A DNA stretch of 64,000 nucleotides from Actinomycetospora chibensis (GCF_028737215.1 NZ_JAQZAM010000007.1:186001-250000); one strand, 5' to 3'. Shown: positions 18,916-28,576, numbered from the stretch's first letter. The notes: generated by a model from the letters alone, not told the origin. Made by a program: numbers and translations.

Positions 18916-19989
18916 TCAGTCGTTCCGGCCGTGGCGCAGGAGCTCGCGCCACTCGGCGGCGCTCCAGTGGGCGGGGGCGGTGCCGTCGAGGAACGTGCGC
19001 ATCGCGCGCAGGACCTCGCCCGGGTGGGTGTGGAACGGGAAGTGCCCGGCGCCCTCGAACACCTGCAGCTCGCTGCCGGGCATGGCGTCGTGCGCGAGCT
19101 GCGCGTGCTCGACCGGGACGACCATGTCGTCGGAACCCCACAGCAGGAGCGTCGGCATCCCCGCGGTGAGGTAGCACCGGTCGAGCATGGTGACCACCTG
19201 GCCTCGCCAGTCGACGACGGCCCGCAGGGTGCGCAGGAACGCGCTGCGGCTGGTGGCGTCGGGGAGGGCGTCGACGAGCCGGACGAGGTCCTCGGCGTCG
19301 TGGCCCAGCGGATGGTGGAGGCGGGCGAGCGCCCACATCACCGCCTCGGTCTGGGTGCGCATGCCGGGCAGCCCGAGCATCCCGAGCACGAGCTGCGCGC
19401 CGGGCAACGAGGCCGCGCGCAGGGCCGGGCTCACGGACTGGGAGACCCCGCCGGCGCCGATGAGCACGATCCGTTCGGTGCGCTCGGGGTACTGGTAGGC
19501 GAACTGCATGGCCACCCCGCCGCCGAGCGAGTGCCCGACGAGGGTGGCGCGGTCGACGTCGAGGACGCCGAGCAGGTCGCGCATCCCGTTCGCGTACGCC
19601 GCGACCGAGTAGTCGCCGCGCGGCTTGTCCGAGCCGCCGTGCCCGAGCAGGTCCGGGGCGAGGACGGTGTGGTCGCGGGCGAGGTCGTCGAGCAGGGGAC
19701 CCCACGTCGACGAGTCGTCGCCGATCCCGTGGATGAGCAGCAGCACCGGACCGGAGCCGGCCATCCGGAACGCACGGCGGTACCCGTGCACGGTCCGGTA
19801 CTGCAGGGCCCATCGCTCGCCCGGCACGTCCCGCAGGACGGGGCCGGGCGAGGGGGGGGCCGGACGGTGGGCGGCGGAGCAACACGGCCGGTCCTCCGAC
19901 CTCCTCGGTCTCGTCGTCAGCGGGACCGGAAGCCTAGGGCCGCGGTGTGACGCGACGTCACCCCCGTGTTGCGGCCGTGTGACGGTCAC
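18916..19989 (-). CDS. Alpha/beta hydrolase (Rv2715-like)
   Basis: The hydrolase core is clear: LLLIHGIGDDSSTW (oxyanion loop), GHSLGG with Ser154, WGSDDMVVPVEH (acid) and GAGHFPFH (His). RTVHGYRRAF and DYSVAAYANGMRDLL closely match what I remember of M. tuberculosis Rv2715, which also sits between lexA and sthA. GTG 19989 overlaps the stop of padR as GTGA and gives 357 residues, but residues 1-55 are Pro/Arg-rich and unlike the family, so GTG 19827 (Val55) is a realistic alternative. Substrate unknown; carboxylesterase or lipase activity is likely. Confidence 0.88.
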   Translation of the reverse strand: MTVTRPQHGGDVASHRGPRLPVPLTTRPRRSEDRPCCSAAHRPAPPSPGPVLRDVPGERWALQYRTVHGYRRAFRMAGSGPVLLLIHGIGDDSSTWGPLLDDLARDHTVLAPDLLGHGGSDKPRGDYSVAAYANGMRDLLGVLDVDRATLVGHSLGGGVAMQFAYQYPERTERIVLIGAGGVSQSVSPALRAASLPGAQLVLGMLGLPGMRTQTEAVMWALARLHHPLGHDAEDLVRLVDALPDATSRSAFLRTLRAVVDWRGQVVTMLDRCYLTAGMPTLLLWGSDDMVVPVEHAQLAHDAMPGSELQVFEGAGHFPFHTHPGEVLRAMRTFLDGTAPAHWSAAEWRELLRHGRND

Positions 19990-20813
19990 CCGGCCGTGCC
20001 CGTCTCGCTCCCGCTCGGGTCGGCGTCGCCGCCCGGAGTGGTCGGCTCGCCCGCGGGTTCGCCGGCTGGTTCACCGGCGAGGAGCAGGTAGAGCCGGCGA
20101 CGGGTGTCGTCGAGCAGGCGGACCGCCTCGGTCACCTGCTCCTCACGGCCGACCTGGGCGACCTGCGAGACGGCGCCCATGACGAGGCCGACCGACTCGC
20201 GCAGTGCGCCGAAGCCGTCCTCGGCCGCGGCGGTGTTCCACACGGCGTCGAGCTCCTCGCGGTGCTCGTCGACGTAGGTGCGGCCCGCGTCGGTCAGGTG
20301 GATCACCGACCGGCCCTCGGCCTTCTCGGTGCGCACCAGGCCCTCGTCGGCCAGCTGCGACACCGTCGGGTACACCGAGCCCGGGCTGGGGCGCCATGCC
20401 CCGCCGGAGCGCTCGGCGATCTCCTGGATGATCTGGTAGCCGTGCATCGACTCCTCGGCGAGCAGTGCGAGGACCGCCGTGCGCACGTCACCGCGCGCTC
20501 GTCGTCCACGGCCGCCGCCGCGCGGGCCGCCGAAGCCGCCGGGGCCGCCGAAGCCACCACCCGGTCCGCCCCCGGGGCCTCCGAAGCCCCCGGGGCCGAA
20601 GCCCGGCCGACCGAAGGGGCCTCCGCGCTTCCCGCGGCGGAACCGCTCGCGGGGGTCGCCCGCGTCTCCACCGAACATCGCCGCACGGGCGAACCCGCCG
20701 TGGCGACGCCGCTCGCGGCCGTGGGGACCGTGCCCACCATGGCTCCGGTGTCCGTGCGGGCCGTGCCCGCGTTCTCCCTCGTTCCAGCTGTCGCCGGGCG
20801 TCTCGTGGGTCAT
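19986..20813 (-). CDS. PadR-family regulator with His-rich and Gly-rich N-terminal extension
   Basis: 275 residues; ATG 20813 has GGAGGAG 7 nt upstream. Residues 12-40 are His/Gly-rich (GHGPHGHRSHGGHGPHG), residues 62-103 are Gly/Pro/Phe repeats (GGFGGPGGGPGGG), and the PadR winged helix occupies about 108-185 (VRTAVLALLAEESMHGYQIIQEI, SPGSVYPTVSQLADEGLV). A C-terminal helical dimerisation region follows, then an EPAGEPAGEP repeat tail. The Gly-rich extension recurs in actinobacterial PadR proteins; metal binding by the His cluster is inference. Upstream lies an operator-like element. It is probably cotranscribed with the downstream hydrolase through the GTGA overlap. Confidence 0.9.
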   Translation of the reverse strand: MTHETPGDSWNEGERGHGPHGHRSHGGHGPHGRERRRHGGFARAAMFGGDAGDPRERFRRGKRGGPFGRPGFGPGGFGGPGGGPGGGFGGPGGFGGPRGGGRGRRARGDVRTAVLALLAEESMHGYQIIQEIAERSGGAWRPSPGSVYPTVSQLADEGLVRTEKAEGRSVIHLTDAGRTYVDEHREELDAVWNTAAAEDGFGALRESVGLVMGAVSQVAQVGREEQVTEAVRLLDDTRRRLYLLLAGEPAGEPAGEPTTPGGDADPSGSETGTAG

Positions 20814-20838
20814 CGTGTCGCTCCTCCTTCAGTGTTCG

Positions 20839-20867
20839 ATCGCGACACACTAACGATATATCGCGAC
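20839..20867. promoter_or_regulatory. Candidate PadR operator / promoter
   Basis: ATCGCGAC occurs at 20839-20846 and again at 20860-20867, 21 bp (two turns) apart. The 10-bp palindrome CGATATATCG (20854-20863) overlaps the second copy. It is a rare AT-rich spot in this window, 26 bp upstream of padR, consistent with a -10 region covered by autorepression. Confidence 0.6.
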
Positions 20868-20907
20868 TGTCGGCAGCGCAAGGCGCTCGAGAAGGGACGG
20901 AAGGGTC

Positions 20908-21174
20908 CTAGTGCTCGGCGGCGCGCTCCACCGTGACCGCGAGGGCGGCGAGCAGCTCCTTCGCCGAGTCCAGGCTCAGCTCCACCGCGACCCGCGCTCC
21001 CGGACCACGGCCGGGGTTGAGGAAGTCGATGTTCACGGTGTGCTCGTCGGGCGCGTGGACGGGATGGTCGTAGTAGACGGTGGCGGTCTCGAGCGGGAAC
21101 CAGCCGTCGGGCCCCTTGCCGCTGGACTTCGCCAGCGCGAGCTTCTCGGTGCTGTAGGTGCACATGCGGCTCAC
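20908..21174 (-). CDS. DUF6295 family protein
   Basis: 88 residues (84 if the second Met, MCTYSTEKLALAKSSGKGPDGW, is the start). The pattern MCTY...EKL...GSGKGPDGWFP...ATVYYDHPVHAPDEHTVNIDFLNP is that of a small actinobacterial family of unknown function. No membrane segment or catalytic motif. The start overlaps the stop of the upstream dienelactone-hydrolase gene by four bases, so the two are an operon. Confidence 0.78.
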   Translation of the reverse strand: MSRMCTYSTEKLALAKSSGKGPDGWFPLETATVYYDHPVHAPDEHTVNIDFLNPGRGPGARVAVELSLDSAKELLAALAVTVERAAEH

Positions 21175-21926
21175 GCCCCCGCAGGGGTGAGGTGTCGTGC
21201 GAGGAAGTCGCGGATGCGCTCCCAGCCGTCGACGGCGGCGGCGACCCGGTAGCTGGGGCGGTCGACGGAGAAGAACGCGTGCCCGGCGTCGTCGTAGCGG
21301 TGGAACTCGTAGGTCCTGCCGGCCTCCTGGAGCAGCTTCTCGAGCTCGTCGACCTGGTCGGGGGAGGGGTGCGCGTCCTCGTTGCCGAACAGGCCGAGCA
21401 GCGGCGCGCGCAGCTCGGGGATGCGGTGGCCGAACGGGCTGACCTGCAACGGGAACCCCTCGGGGGGCGCGCCGACGACGAAGGCGCCGTAGCAGTCGAT
21501 CGCGGCCTGGAGGTCGACCTCGATACCGGCGAGGACGGCCTGGCGCCCGCCGGAGCAGAACCCGATCGCGCCGACCCTTCCGTTGCTCGTGGGCAGCGAG
21601 CGCAGCCAGCGCGCGGCGCCGGCGGCGTCACCGACGAAGCGCTCGTCGGGCACCCCGCCCTGGGCGCGCGCGGTGGCGGCGGCGTCGTCGGGAGCGGCGC
21701 CCGGGGCCTCGCGCGTGTAGAGGTTCGGGCAGATCGCGTGGTAGCCCATGGTCGCGAACCGCCGCGTGATCTCCTTGGTGGCGGCGTCGTACCCGGGCAT
21801 GTGGTGGATGACGATCATGCCGCCGCGGGGCCTGCCGTCCATCGGCCGCGCCGTGTAGGCCTCGATCTCGTCGTCGGCGTGCCCCCGGATGCCGATCGTC
21901 TCGGCCAGGACCGCGTCGTACTGCAT
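21171..21926 (-). CDS. Dienelactone hydrolase family protein
   Basis: 251 residues with GAGAGGTGG before ATG 21926. The dienelactone-hydrolase fold is clear: MIVIHHMPGYDAATKEITRRFA, the nucleophile elbow GFCSGG with Cys124 (Cys in place of Ser, as in true DLH), and the His of DDAGHAFFSVDRPSYR. The acid is probably Asp in LFGNEDAHPSPDQ. Members open lactone rings in chlorocatechol degradation or hydrolyse other esters; the exact substrate is unknown. Operon with DUF6295; no aromatic-pathway genes are nearby, so a general hydrolase role is more likely than chloroaromatic degradation. Confidence 0.9.
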   Translation of the reverse strand: MQYDAVLAETIGIRGHADDEIEAYTARPMDGRPRGGMIVIHHMPGYDAATKEITRRFATMGYHAICPNLYTREAPGAAPDDAAATARAQGGVPDERFVGDAAGAARWLRSLPTSNGRVGAIGFCSGGRQAVLAGIEVDLQAAIDCYGAFVVGAPPEGFPLQVSPFGHRIPELRAPLLGLFGNEDAHPSPDQVDELEKLLQEAGRTYEFHRYDDAGHAFFSVDRPSYRVAAAVDGWERIRDFLARHLTPAGA

Positions 21927-21998
21927 GCTGCGCCACCTCTCTCGTCGTTGTCAGCCTGGGGGCCATGCTGGCGTTCGACGTCAGGAAAGCCCCCACGA

Positions 21999-22613
21999 TC
22001 ATGAGCTCGCGCGGCGCCACCGGGCGGGTCCGTCGACGTACAGGTCGCCGTCGTGGAGGTCGTTGACGACGAGCGCGGGGAAGTCGCGAACCTCGAGCCG
22101 GTGCACCGCCTCGGCGCCGAGGTCGGAGTACGCGATCACCTCCGACGACGTGACGCACTGCGAGAGCAGGGCCGCGGTGCCCTCGATCGCGCCGAGGTAG
22201 ACGCAGCCGTGCTCGCGCATCGCGACCTTGACCGCGTCGGAGCGCCGGCCCTTCCCGATCATCGCGCGCAGCCCGCGCTCGACGAGCAGCGGCGACCAGG
22301 CGTCCATCCGCGACGCGGTCGTCGGCCCGGCGGCGCCGATCGCGTGGCCGGGACGGGCCGGGGTGGGGCCGACGAAGTAGAGGGTCTCGCCGGCCGGGTC
22401 GAACGGGAGGTCCTCGCCCGCCTCGATCGCGGCGGCGAACCGGGCGTGCGCGGCGTCCCGGCCGGTCACCAGCGGGCCCGAGAGGAGCACCGAGTCCCCG
22501 CTGCGCAGCTCACGGACCGTGTCGGCGGCGAGGGGCAGGGAGATCGAGGTGGGGGATCTCCTGGCGTCTGACGTCGGCGTGGCCCCCACGCCGGCACCGT
22601 CGGCGTCCGTCAC
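21999..22613 (-). CDS. Class I fumarate hydratase (or tartrate dehydratase) beta subunit
   Basis: 204 residues from GTG 22613, overlapping the alpha-subunit stop as GTGA. The C-terminal swivelling domain of iron-sulfur fumarases is recognisable: LRSGDSVLLSGPLVTGRDAAH, YFVGPTPARPGHAIGAAGPTTASRMD and MIGKGRRSDAV. It supplies part of the substrate pocket for reversible hydration of fumarate to malate. Two-subunit class I enzymes also include L(+)-tartrate dehydratase TtdB; fumarase is the more common function in this phylum. The N-terminal 20 residues are a non-conserved extension. Confidence 0.88.
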   Translation of the reverse strand: MTDADGAGVGATPTSDARRSPTSISLPLAADTVRELRSGDSVLLSGPLVTGRDAAHARFAAAIEAGEDLPFDPAGETLYFVGPTPARPGHAIGAAGPTTASRMDAWSPLLVERGLRAMIGKGRRSDAVKVAMREHGCVYLGAIEGTAALLSQCVTSSEVIAYSDLGAEAVHRLEVRDFPALVVNDLHDGDLYVDGPARWRRASS

Positions 22614-23455
22614 AGGGTCACCGTCCGTACGCGGTGGGAGTGGCAGTCGAGGTTGATCGCGACGGGGAAGGCGGCGATGTGGGTGGGGTAGGCCTCGACG
22701 TGCACGGCGAGGGTCGTCACCGTGCCCCCGAAACCGGCCGGTCCGATCCCGGTGGCGTCGATCGCGTCGACGAGCTCGGCCTCCAGCTCGGCCAGGCGCG
22801 GGTCGGGGGAGGGGGAGCCGGTGGGCTCACGGGTGAGCGCCTTCTTCGCCAGCACCGCGGCGCGGTCGAACGTGCCGCCCATCCCGATCCCGACGGTCAC
22901 CGGCGGCGACGCACTCGGGCCCGCTGCCTCGATCGTCTCGACGACGAAGCGCTTCATGCCCTCGACCCCGGCGGCGGGGGTGAGCATCCGCAGCGCCGAC
23001 ATGTTGTCGCAGCCCGCGCCCTTGACCAGCAGGGTCAGGCGCACGTCGGCACCGGGCACGAGGTCGTAGTGGACCATCGCCGGGGTGTTGTCGCCGGTGT
23101 TGGTGCGGTCGACCGGCGAGCGGACGAGCGAGGCGCGCAGGTAGCCGTCGCGGTAGCCCTCGGCGACGCCGCGATCGAGCGCCGCGGCCAGGGAGCCGCC
23201 GGTGAAGTGCACGTCCTGCCCGATCTCGAGGAAGCAGACCGCATAGCCGGTGTCCTGGCAGAACGCGATCCGCTCGCGGGCGGACACCTCGGCGTTGGCG
23301 AGCAGCCGGTCGAGGACCTCCTTCCCGATCGGCGACTCCTCCCGCGACCGCGCCCGCCGCAGCGCATCGACCTGGTCGCCGCGCAGCTCGTGGTTGGCCT
23401 CGATGCACAATCGCCGGACGATGTCGGCCACCTCGTCGACCGGAATCTCCCGCAC
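22610..23455 (-). CDS. Class I fumarate hydratase (or tartrate dehydratase) alpha subunit
   Basis: 281 residues from GTG 23455 (MREIPVDEVADIVRRLCIEAN). TTG 23530 and ATG 23491 are possible earlier starts, but the added residues lack family similarity. The three cysteines of the [4Fe-4S] cluster are visible in AFCQDTGY, GAGCDNMS and LDCHSHR; GIGMGGTFDRAAVLAKKAL is the conserved substrate/subunit region. The enzyme belongs to the oxygen-sensitive class I fumarases of the TCA cycle. No class II fumC is present in the window, so I cannot say whether this is the only fumarase. Coupled to the beta subunit by a 4-base overlap. Confidence 0.88.
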   Translation of the reverse strand: MREIPVDEVADIVRRLCIEANHELRGDQVDALRRARSREESPIGKEVLDRLLANAEVSARERIAFCQDTGYAVCFLEIGQDVHFTGGSLAAALDRGVAEGYRDGYLRASLVRSPVDRTNTGDNTPAMVHYDLVPGADVRLTLLVKGAGCDNMSALRMLTPAAGVEGMKRFVVETIEAAGPSASPPVTVGIGMGGTFDRAAVLAKKALTREPTGSPSPDPRLAELEAELVDAIDATGIGPAGFGGTVTTLAVHVEAYPTHIAAFPVAINLDCHSHRVRTVTL

Positions 23456-23580
23456 GCCGCAGGGCTTACCGCACGGCCCGCGAGCACGCATGGCGGAAGG
23501 GTCGAGAGGGTAGGTCGGGAGGTAACGCAATCGATGTCCCCGACCCCTGACAGGGCGGGGTGGAGCAGGAGGAACACCGG

Positions 23581-24708
23581 ATGGACCTGTCGCGTACTCG
23601 AGACATCTTCGAGCGGCCGGGGCCGTTCGCGACGGTCTACCTGGAGGCCGTGCAGGCCGGCGAGAACTCGGCCAAGCAGGTCGAGCTGCGCTGGCGCGAC
23701 CTGTCGAAGCAGCTCCAGCAGGCCGGCGCCGACGACAAGACCCTCGCCGCGCTGGACGACGAGCTCGGCGGCGAGCGCGCCGGCTCGATCACCGAGGTCG
23801 GCCGCGTCCTCGTGGCCTCGGCGGACGGCATCCTCTTCGACGACGAGGTCGAGGCCGTCGACGCCGCCGGCGACATCGCCGTGTGGTCGCCGCTGCCCGA
23901 GCTCGGCCGGTACTACCGCAGCCAGACCGGTTCGGTGCGCGTGCTGCTCGCCGTGGTCGACCAGACCGGCGGCGACATCTACCAGGTGATCGCCGACAAC
24001 AGCGAGGGCGCGCGCGAGCTCTCCGAGGAGACCGTCCAGGGTCAGGCGATCGAGACCGTCCACAAGGCCCGCGGCGGCGGCCCCGGCAACCGGACCCGCC
24101 AGAACCGCCACGAGATGGCGTCCTACGAGAACGCGGATGCGGTCGTGAAGGGGCTGCGCAGCGCCGCCTCGCAGTTCCGGCCCGAGGTCATCGTCATCGC
24201 GGGCGAGATCCAGGGGCGCTCGTCGGTGCGCCAGGAGCTGACCGGCGACCTCGCGGGCATCACCCGCGAGATCGAGGCCGGCAGCCGTGCCGCCGGCGCC
24301 TCCGAGGACGCGCTCGAGGACGCCCTGCTGACCGTCACCGGGGAGATCGCCACCGAGCGCGAGTCCGGCGTGCGTCAGCGCTTCGAGGAGGGCAAGGGCC
24401 ACGCCAACGCGGTCGAGGGCCTCGAGCCGGTGCTCGAGGCCGCGCGGACCGGCGCGGTGGACACGCTCCTGCTGGTCGACGGTCAGGAGGTGCCCGGCGA
24501 GCTCTACGCGGGGTCGTCGCCGGAGGCCATCTCCACCGATCCGGCGAACCTTGCCGAGATCTCGGACACCGAGCCCGTCGCCCGGCCCGCGGAGCAGGTC
24601 CTGCTGCGCGCCGTCGGCGCCCTCGGCGGCCAGGTGCAGGTCCTCGGCGGCGGCACGTCGCTGCAGGACGGCGTCGGCGCGATCCTGCGGTTCCCGACCG
24701 GGAGCTGA
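23581..24708 (+). CDS. Rv2629-like bacterial eRF1-type (baeRF) protein
   Basis: 375 residues from ATG 23581 with GCAGGAGGAACA immediately upstream. The start MDLSRTRDIFERPGPFATVYLE and the middle LLAVVDQTGGDIYQVIADN ... ETVHKARGGGPGNRTRQNRHEM ... FRPEVIVIAGEIQGRSSVRQEL are typical of the actinobacterial Rv2629/Vms1-related family of archaeo-eukaryotic release-factor homologues. The C-terminal L7Ae-like part is AARTGAVDTLLLVDG. These proteins are proposed to act in ribosome rescue or peptidyl-tRNA hydrolysis; Rv2629 is dormancy-linked. The GNRTRQN loop sits where eRF1 carries GGQ-like catalytic residues. Monocistronic and divergent from the fumarase operon. Confidence 0.8.
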   Translation: MDLSRTRDIFERPGPFATVYLEAVQAGENSAKQVELRWRDLSKQLQQAGADDKTLAALDDELGGERAGSITEVGRVLVASADGILFDDEVEAVDAAGDIAVWSPLPELGRYYRSQTGSVRVLLAVVDQTGGDIYQVIADNSEGARELSEETVQGQAIETVHKARGGGPGNRTRQNRHEMASYENADAVVKGLRSAASQFRPEVIVIAGEIQGRSSVRQELTGDLAGITREIEAGSRAAGASEDALEDALLTVTGEIATERESGVRQRFEEGKGHANAVEGLEPVLEAARTGAVDTLLLVDGQEVPGELYAGSSPEAISTDPANLAEISDTEPVARPAEQVLLRAVGALGGQVQVLGGGTSLQDGVGAILRFPTGS

Positions 24709-24718
24709 CGGCCCCGCC

Positions 24719-25879
24719 TCACAGCAGCGCCGCGAGCTCCCGCGCCGCGACGCGGGCGTCGTCGAGCGTGACGTAGGGGGCGGCGAAGCCGAAGCGCAGC
24801 AGGTCCGGCGGGCGGGCGTCGACGACGACCCCCCGCCGGGCCAGCGCCGCGCACCGGCCCTCGGCGTCGGGGACGCGCACGGCGACGTGCCCGCCCCGGC
24901 GCCCGTGCTCCCGCGGGGTCACCACGTCGACCCCGGCCGGCAGCGCTTCGAGGAAGGCGTCGCCGAGCGCCAGGGACGCGGCGTGGACGCCCGGGAGGGC
25001 AGGGCTGTCGGAGCCGTCGAAGACCGACAGCGCGCCGTCGAGGGCGAGCATCGAGAGCATCGGCGGCGTGCCCACGCGCAGGCGCCCGACCCCGGGTGCC
25101 GGGGTCCACGCCTCGGTCATCGCGAACGGCTCGGCGTGCCCGGTCCAGCCCGTCAGCGGCGGGTCGAGGACGTCGTGGTGCCGGGCGGCCACGTAGGCGA
25201 AGGCAGGCGCGCCCGGGCCGCCGTTGAGGTACTTGTAGGTGCAGCCGACGGCCAGGTCGACGCCGAGGCCGTCGAGGTCCACGGGCAGGACGCCGACGGC
25301 GTGCGACAGGTCGGCCACCACCACCGCGCCGGCCGCGTGCGCACGGTCGACGATCGCGGCGAGGTCCCACCGTTCACCGGTCCGGAAGTCGACGGCGGGC
25401 ACGGCCACGACGGCGGTGTCGGCGTCCGGGGCCATCGCGTCCGGCGACGCGGTGACGAGCGTCAGCCCCGTCAGTCGCGCCACCGACGTCGCGAGGTAGC
25501 GGTCGGTGGGGAAGTGGCCGGCGTCGGAGAGCAGCACCGAGCGTCCCGGCCGGAGCCGGGCCGCGGCGATCAGCGCCCCGAAGAGCTGCACCGACGTCGA
25601 GTCGCCGACCACCGTCTGCCCGGGTGCGGCGCCGACCAGCGCGCCCACCCGGTCGCCGAGGCGCTGCGGCGTCGCCCACCAGCCGCTGTCCTCCCAGCCC
25701 GCGACCCCGACCCGCGCCCACTGCTCGTCCACCGCCGCGAGCACCGCGTCCCGCGCCGCGCGCGGCTGGGCACCGAGGGAGTTGCCGGCGAGGTAGACCG
25801 CGTCGCCGCCGTCGGGGGCGCGGGGGAGGACGAAGGCGTGGCGCGCGAAGCCGGGCTCAGGCGAACTGTTCGAGGGCAC
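24719..25879 (-). CDS. kynU: Kynureninase
   Basis: 386 residues from GTG 25879, overlapping the 3' end of sthA by 23 bp. A PLP aminotransferase-class-V fold: [12 protein letters not shown] near the N-terminus (residues 28-39), [17 protein letters not shown] and the PLP lysine Lys216 in [12 protein letters not shown], which is diagnostic of kynureninase. It hydrolyses kynurenine to anthranilate and alanine in tryptophan breakdown. No kynA or kynB neighbours were seen, so the rest of the pathway must be elsewhere. Translation is probably coupled to sthA although the functions are unrelated. Confidence 0.93.
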   Translation of the reverse strand: MPSNSSPEPGFARHAFVLPRAPDGGDAVYLAGNSLGAQPRAARDAVLAAVDEQWARVGVAGWEDSGWWATPQRLGDRVGALVGAAPGQTVVGDSTSVQLFGALIAAARLRPGRSVLLSDAGHFPTDRYLATSVARLTGLTLVTASPDAMAPDADTAVVAVPAVDFRTGERWDLAAIVDRAHAAGAVVVADLSHAVGVLPVDLDGLGVDLAVGCTYKYLNGGPGAPAFAYVAARHHDVLDPPLTGWTGHAEPFAMTEAWTPAPGVGRLRVGTPPMLSMLALDGALSVFDGSDSPALPGVHAASLALGDAFLEALPAGVDVVTPREHGRRGGHVAVRVPDAEGRCAALARRGVVVDARPPDLLRFGFAAPYVTLDDARVAARELAALL

Positions 25880-27350
25880 GGATCTTGTTCGTGGCGTCGA
25901 GGGCGGCGACCTTGTAGGCCTCCGAGAGCGTCGGGAAGTTCAGGACCGCGTCGACGAGGTAGTCGACCGTGCCGCCACAGCCCATGATCGCCTGGCCGAT
26001 GTGGACGAGCTCGGTGGCCGAGGTACCGAACACGTGCACGCCGAGCAGCGCGTGGGTGTCGGGGGAGACCAGCAGCTTGAGCATGCCGTAGTCGTCGCCC
26101 ACGATCTGGCCGCGCGCGAGCTCGCGGTAGCGCGAGATGCCCACCTCGTAGGGGACGGACTGCTCGGTGAGCTCGGCCTCGGTGGCCCCGCAGTAGCTGA
26201 CCTCCGGGATCGTGTAGATCCCGAACGGCGAGACCGCGCTCGTCGACGGCACGGGCTCGCCGAACGCGTGGTACGCGGCCTGCCGGCCCTGCTCCATCGA
26301 CGTCGCGGCGAGCGCGGGGAAGCCGATGACGTCGCCGACGGCGTAGATGTGTGGCGCCGCGGTGCGGAAGTGCTCGTCGACCTTGAGCCGGCCGCGGTCG
26401 TCCACCTCGAGCCCGGCGCGCTCCACCGCGAGCTGATCGGTGACGCCCTGCCGGCCCGCCGAGTACATGACCGTCTCGGCCGGGATCTTCTTGCCGCTCG
26501 CGAGTGTCGTCACGGTGCCGCGCTCGGACACCGAGACCCCGGAGACCTCCTCGCCGAACCGGAAGGTCACCGCGAGGTCGCGCAGGTGGAACTTCAGCGA
26601 CTCGACGACCTCGGCGTCGCAGAAGTCGAGCATCTGGGGCCGGCGTTCGACGACGGTCACGCGGGTCCCGAGCGCGGCGAACATCGAGGCGTACTCGATG
26701 CCGATCACCCCGGCGCCGACGACGACCATGCTGGCCGGGATCTGCTCCATCGCGAGGATGCCGTCGGAGTCGACGACGCGGCGCTCGTCGAACTCGACCT
26801 GCGGGGGTCGCGCGGGCCGGGTGCCGGTGGCGACGACGATCTTCGCGGCGGTGACCGTCTGGTGCTCCCCGCGGAATCTCCTCCCGTCGCTGCGCTCGCC
26901 CCGCGGGTCCCCGACGACCTCGACGGCGTGCTCGTCGACGAACCGGGCGGCGCCGCTGAGCAGGTCGACCCGGTTGCGCTGCAGCTGCGCGCGGATCACC
27001 TCCTCCTCGCGGCCGATGACGAAGTTGGTGCGCGCGAGCAGGTCCTGGACGGTGATGTCCTGCTTGACCCGGTAGCTCTCCCCGTAGAGCCCGCGCATCG
27101 CGTAGCCGGTGAGGTAGAGGACCGCCTCACGGAGGGTCTTCGACGGGATCGTGCCGGTCTGCGTGCAGACGCCGCCGATCATGCCGCGCCGTTCGACGAC
27201 CGCGACCCGCTTGCCGAGCTTGGCGGCCGCGATCGCCGCCTTCTGCCCGCCAGGACCGGAGCCGATCACGAGCAGGTCGTAGTCGTGGGAGGTGTCGGGC
27301 CCCGCGGTCACGTCGGGCGAGACGTCCGTCGGGGGATCCACGGGGTGCAC
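25857..27350 (-). CDS. sthA: Soluble pyridine nucleotide transhydrogenase
   Basis: 497 residues from GTG 27350, which has GAGGGTGGGG close upstream; GTG 27341 is an alternative. FAD site GSGPGG at residues 30-35; the active-site loop is [11 protein letters not shown], where the second Cys of lipoamide dehydrogenase is replaced by Thr, the mark of SthA. NAD site [12 protein letters not shown] and the second FAD motif [14 protein letters not shown] follow. It moves hydride between NADPH and NAD. In M. tuberculosis sthA also lies between ideR and the Rv2715 hydrolase. At plus-strand 26870-26910 it carries an extra in-frame segment encoding RGERSDG, absent from the usual family loop. Confidence 0.94.
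   Translation of the reverse strand: MHPVDPPTDVSPDVTAGPDTSHDYDLLVIGSGPGGQKAAIAAAKLGKRVAVVERRGMIGGVCTQTGTIPSKTLREAVLYLTGYAMRGLYGESYRVKQDITVQDLLARTNFVIGREEEVIRAQLQRNRVDLLSGAARFVDEHAVEVVGDPRGERSDGRRFRGEHQTVTAAKIVVATGTRPARPPQVEFDERRVVDSDGILAMEQIPASMVVVGAGVIGIEYASMFAALGTRVTVVERRPQMLDFCDAEVVESLKFHLRDLAVTFRFGEEVSGVSVSERGTVTTLASGKKIPAETVMYSAGRQGVTDQLAVERAGLEVDDRGRLKVDEHFRTAAPHIYAVGDVIGFPALAATSMEQGRQAAYHAFGEPVPSTSAVSPFGIYTIPEVSYCGATEAELTEQSVPYEVGISRYRELARGQIVGDDYGMLKLLVSPDTHALLGVHVFGTSATELVHIGQAIMGCGGTVDYLVDAVLNFPTLSEAYKVAALDATNKIRALEQFA
26883..26902 (-). repeat. 20-bp repeat inserted in frame in sthA
   Basis: CCCGTCGCTGCGCTCGCCCC on the plus strand is identical to 37587-37606 in dtd. In both genes it is read in the same frame as RGERSDG within a surface loop. 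Flanking sequence TCTCCT is also shared. Confidence 0.75.
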
Positions 27351-27477
27351 GGCCCCACCCTCGCCGCCGCCCGGGGCCCCGGCAAGCGGATCGCGTGACG
27401 GTCCGGAGAAGAGCAGTTGTCCACAGGCCCCGGGAACCCGATGGATCCGGCGGAACCGCCGCTGCGTCCGAACCCTT

Positions 27478-28569
27478 GTGAGCACCGACCACCGCCCCGG
27501 CCGCCCTCGATCCGACGCCCCGCCCGACGCCCCGGGCCCCCTCCGACTCCGCCTGCACGAACCCGGCGAGCTCATCGCCGCCGTCCCGCACCTGCTCGGC
27601 TTCCGCCCCGTGGAGTCCGTGGTGATCGTCGCCGTCCACGGGGGCGGACGGCGGCGACGGCTCGGCGTCGTCGCCCGGGCCGACCTGCCCGCTCCCGACG
27701 ACGTGGAGGTCGTCGTCGAGGGGTGCGCGGCCCGGGTGGTGCCCACCGGGCCCGTCGAGATCGCGGTGATCGTCGTCGCCTCCGGCCCGGGCGACGGCGA
27801 GCCACCCCGGCTCGACGTCGCCGACGCCGTCCGGGAGGCCTTCACCCGGCGCGGGGTCGCCGTGCCCTCACGGCTGTGGGTGCCGCAGATCGCCGCCGGG
27901 GCGCCGTGGCGGTGCTACACGCCGTGCGACTGCCGGGGGGCCGTCGCGCCCACCGAGGACTCCCCGCTCGCGGCCGCGGCGGCCTGGCTCGGGCAGGTCA
28001 CCTACGCGTCGCGCGACGAGCTCGAGGCGTCGCTGGCGCCGGCGGGATCGCACCACCGGATGCCCGAGCTGCTCGCCGCGGAGTTCGAGGCCGCCGCGCT
28101 CGACCGGGAGCTCGGCGGCCCGGCGGCCGCACGCCGGGATCTCGACGCGGTCGTCGCCGCACGCGACGAGGTGGCCGCCGGCCGGGTGCTCGGCGACGCG
28201 GAGATGGCGCGCGCCGCGGTGGCCCTCACCGACCCGGACGTCCGGGACACCGTGATGGGCTGGGCGCTCGACCCCGACGAGGCGATCGCCGCGGCCGCCG
28301 AGCAGCTCTGGACGCTGCTCGTGCGCGCCGTCCCGGCGCCCGAGGTCGCCGAGCCCGCGATCCTGCTGGCCTGCGGGCTGCTCGCGCGCGGCGGCTCGGC
28401 GCTCGTGGGGGTGGCGCTCGAGCGCGCGCGCCGCGCCGACCCGGGCCACCGGCTCACCGGGCTCGTCGAGGCCCTGCTCGCGTCGGGCGCGGGGCCGGAC
28501 GCGGTGCGCACGATCATCCGCGAGGCCAGCGCCGAGTCGGGAGCGCGGCTGAGAGGTCGGACGGAGTGA
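27478..28569 (+). CDS. DUF4192 family protein
   Basis: 363 residues from GTG 27478. The conserved start [30 protein letters not shown] and the later [27 protein letters not shown] and [21 protein letters not shown] are those of DUF4192, an actinobacterial cytoplasmic family of unknown function that often lies near sthA and sigB. A CDCRG stretch near residue 150 has two Cys that could bind metal (inference). No ribosome site is evident before the start, so the mRNA may be leaderless or the start may differ slightly. Confidence 0.85.
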   Translation: MSTDHRPGRPRSDAPPDAPGPLRLRLHEPGELIAAVPHLLGFRPVESVVIVAVHGGGRRRRLGVVARADLPAPDDVEVVVEGCAARVVPTGPVEIAVIVVASGPGDGEPPRLDVADAVREAFTRRGVAVPSRLWVPQIAAGAPWRCYTPCDCRGAVAPTEDSPLAAAAAWLGQVTYASRDELEASLAPAGSHHRMPELLAAEFEAAALDRELGGPAAARRDLDAVVAARDEVAAGRVLGDAEMARAAVALTDPDVRDTVMGWALDPDEAIAAAAEQLWTLLVRAVPAPEVAEPAILLACGLLARGGSALVGVALERARRADPGHRLTGLVEALLASGAGPDAVRTIIREASAESGARLRGRTE

Positions 28570-28576
28570 GGCCGTC

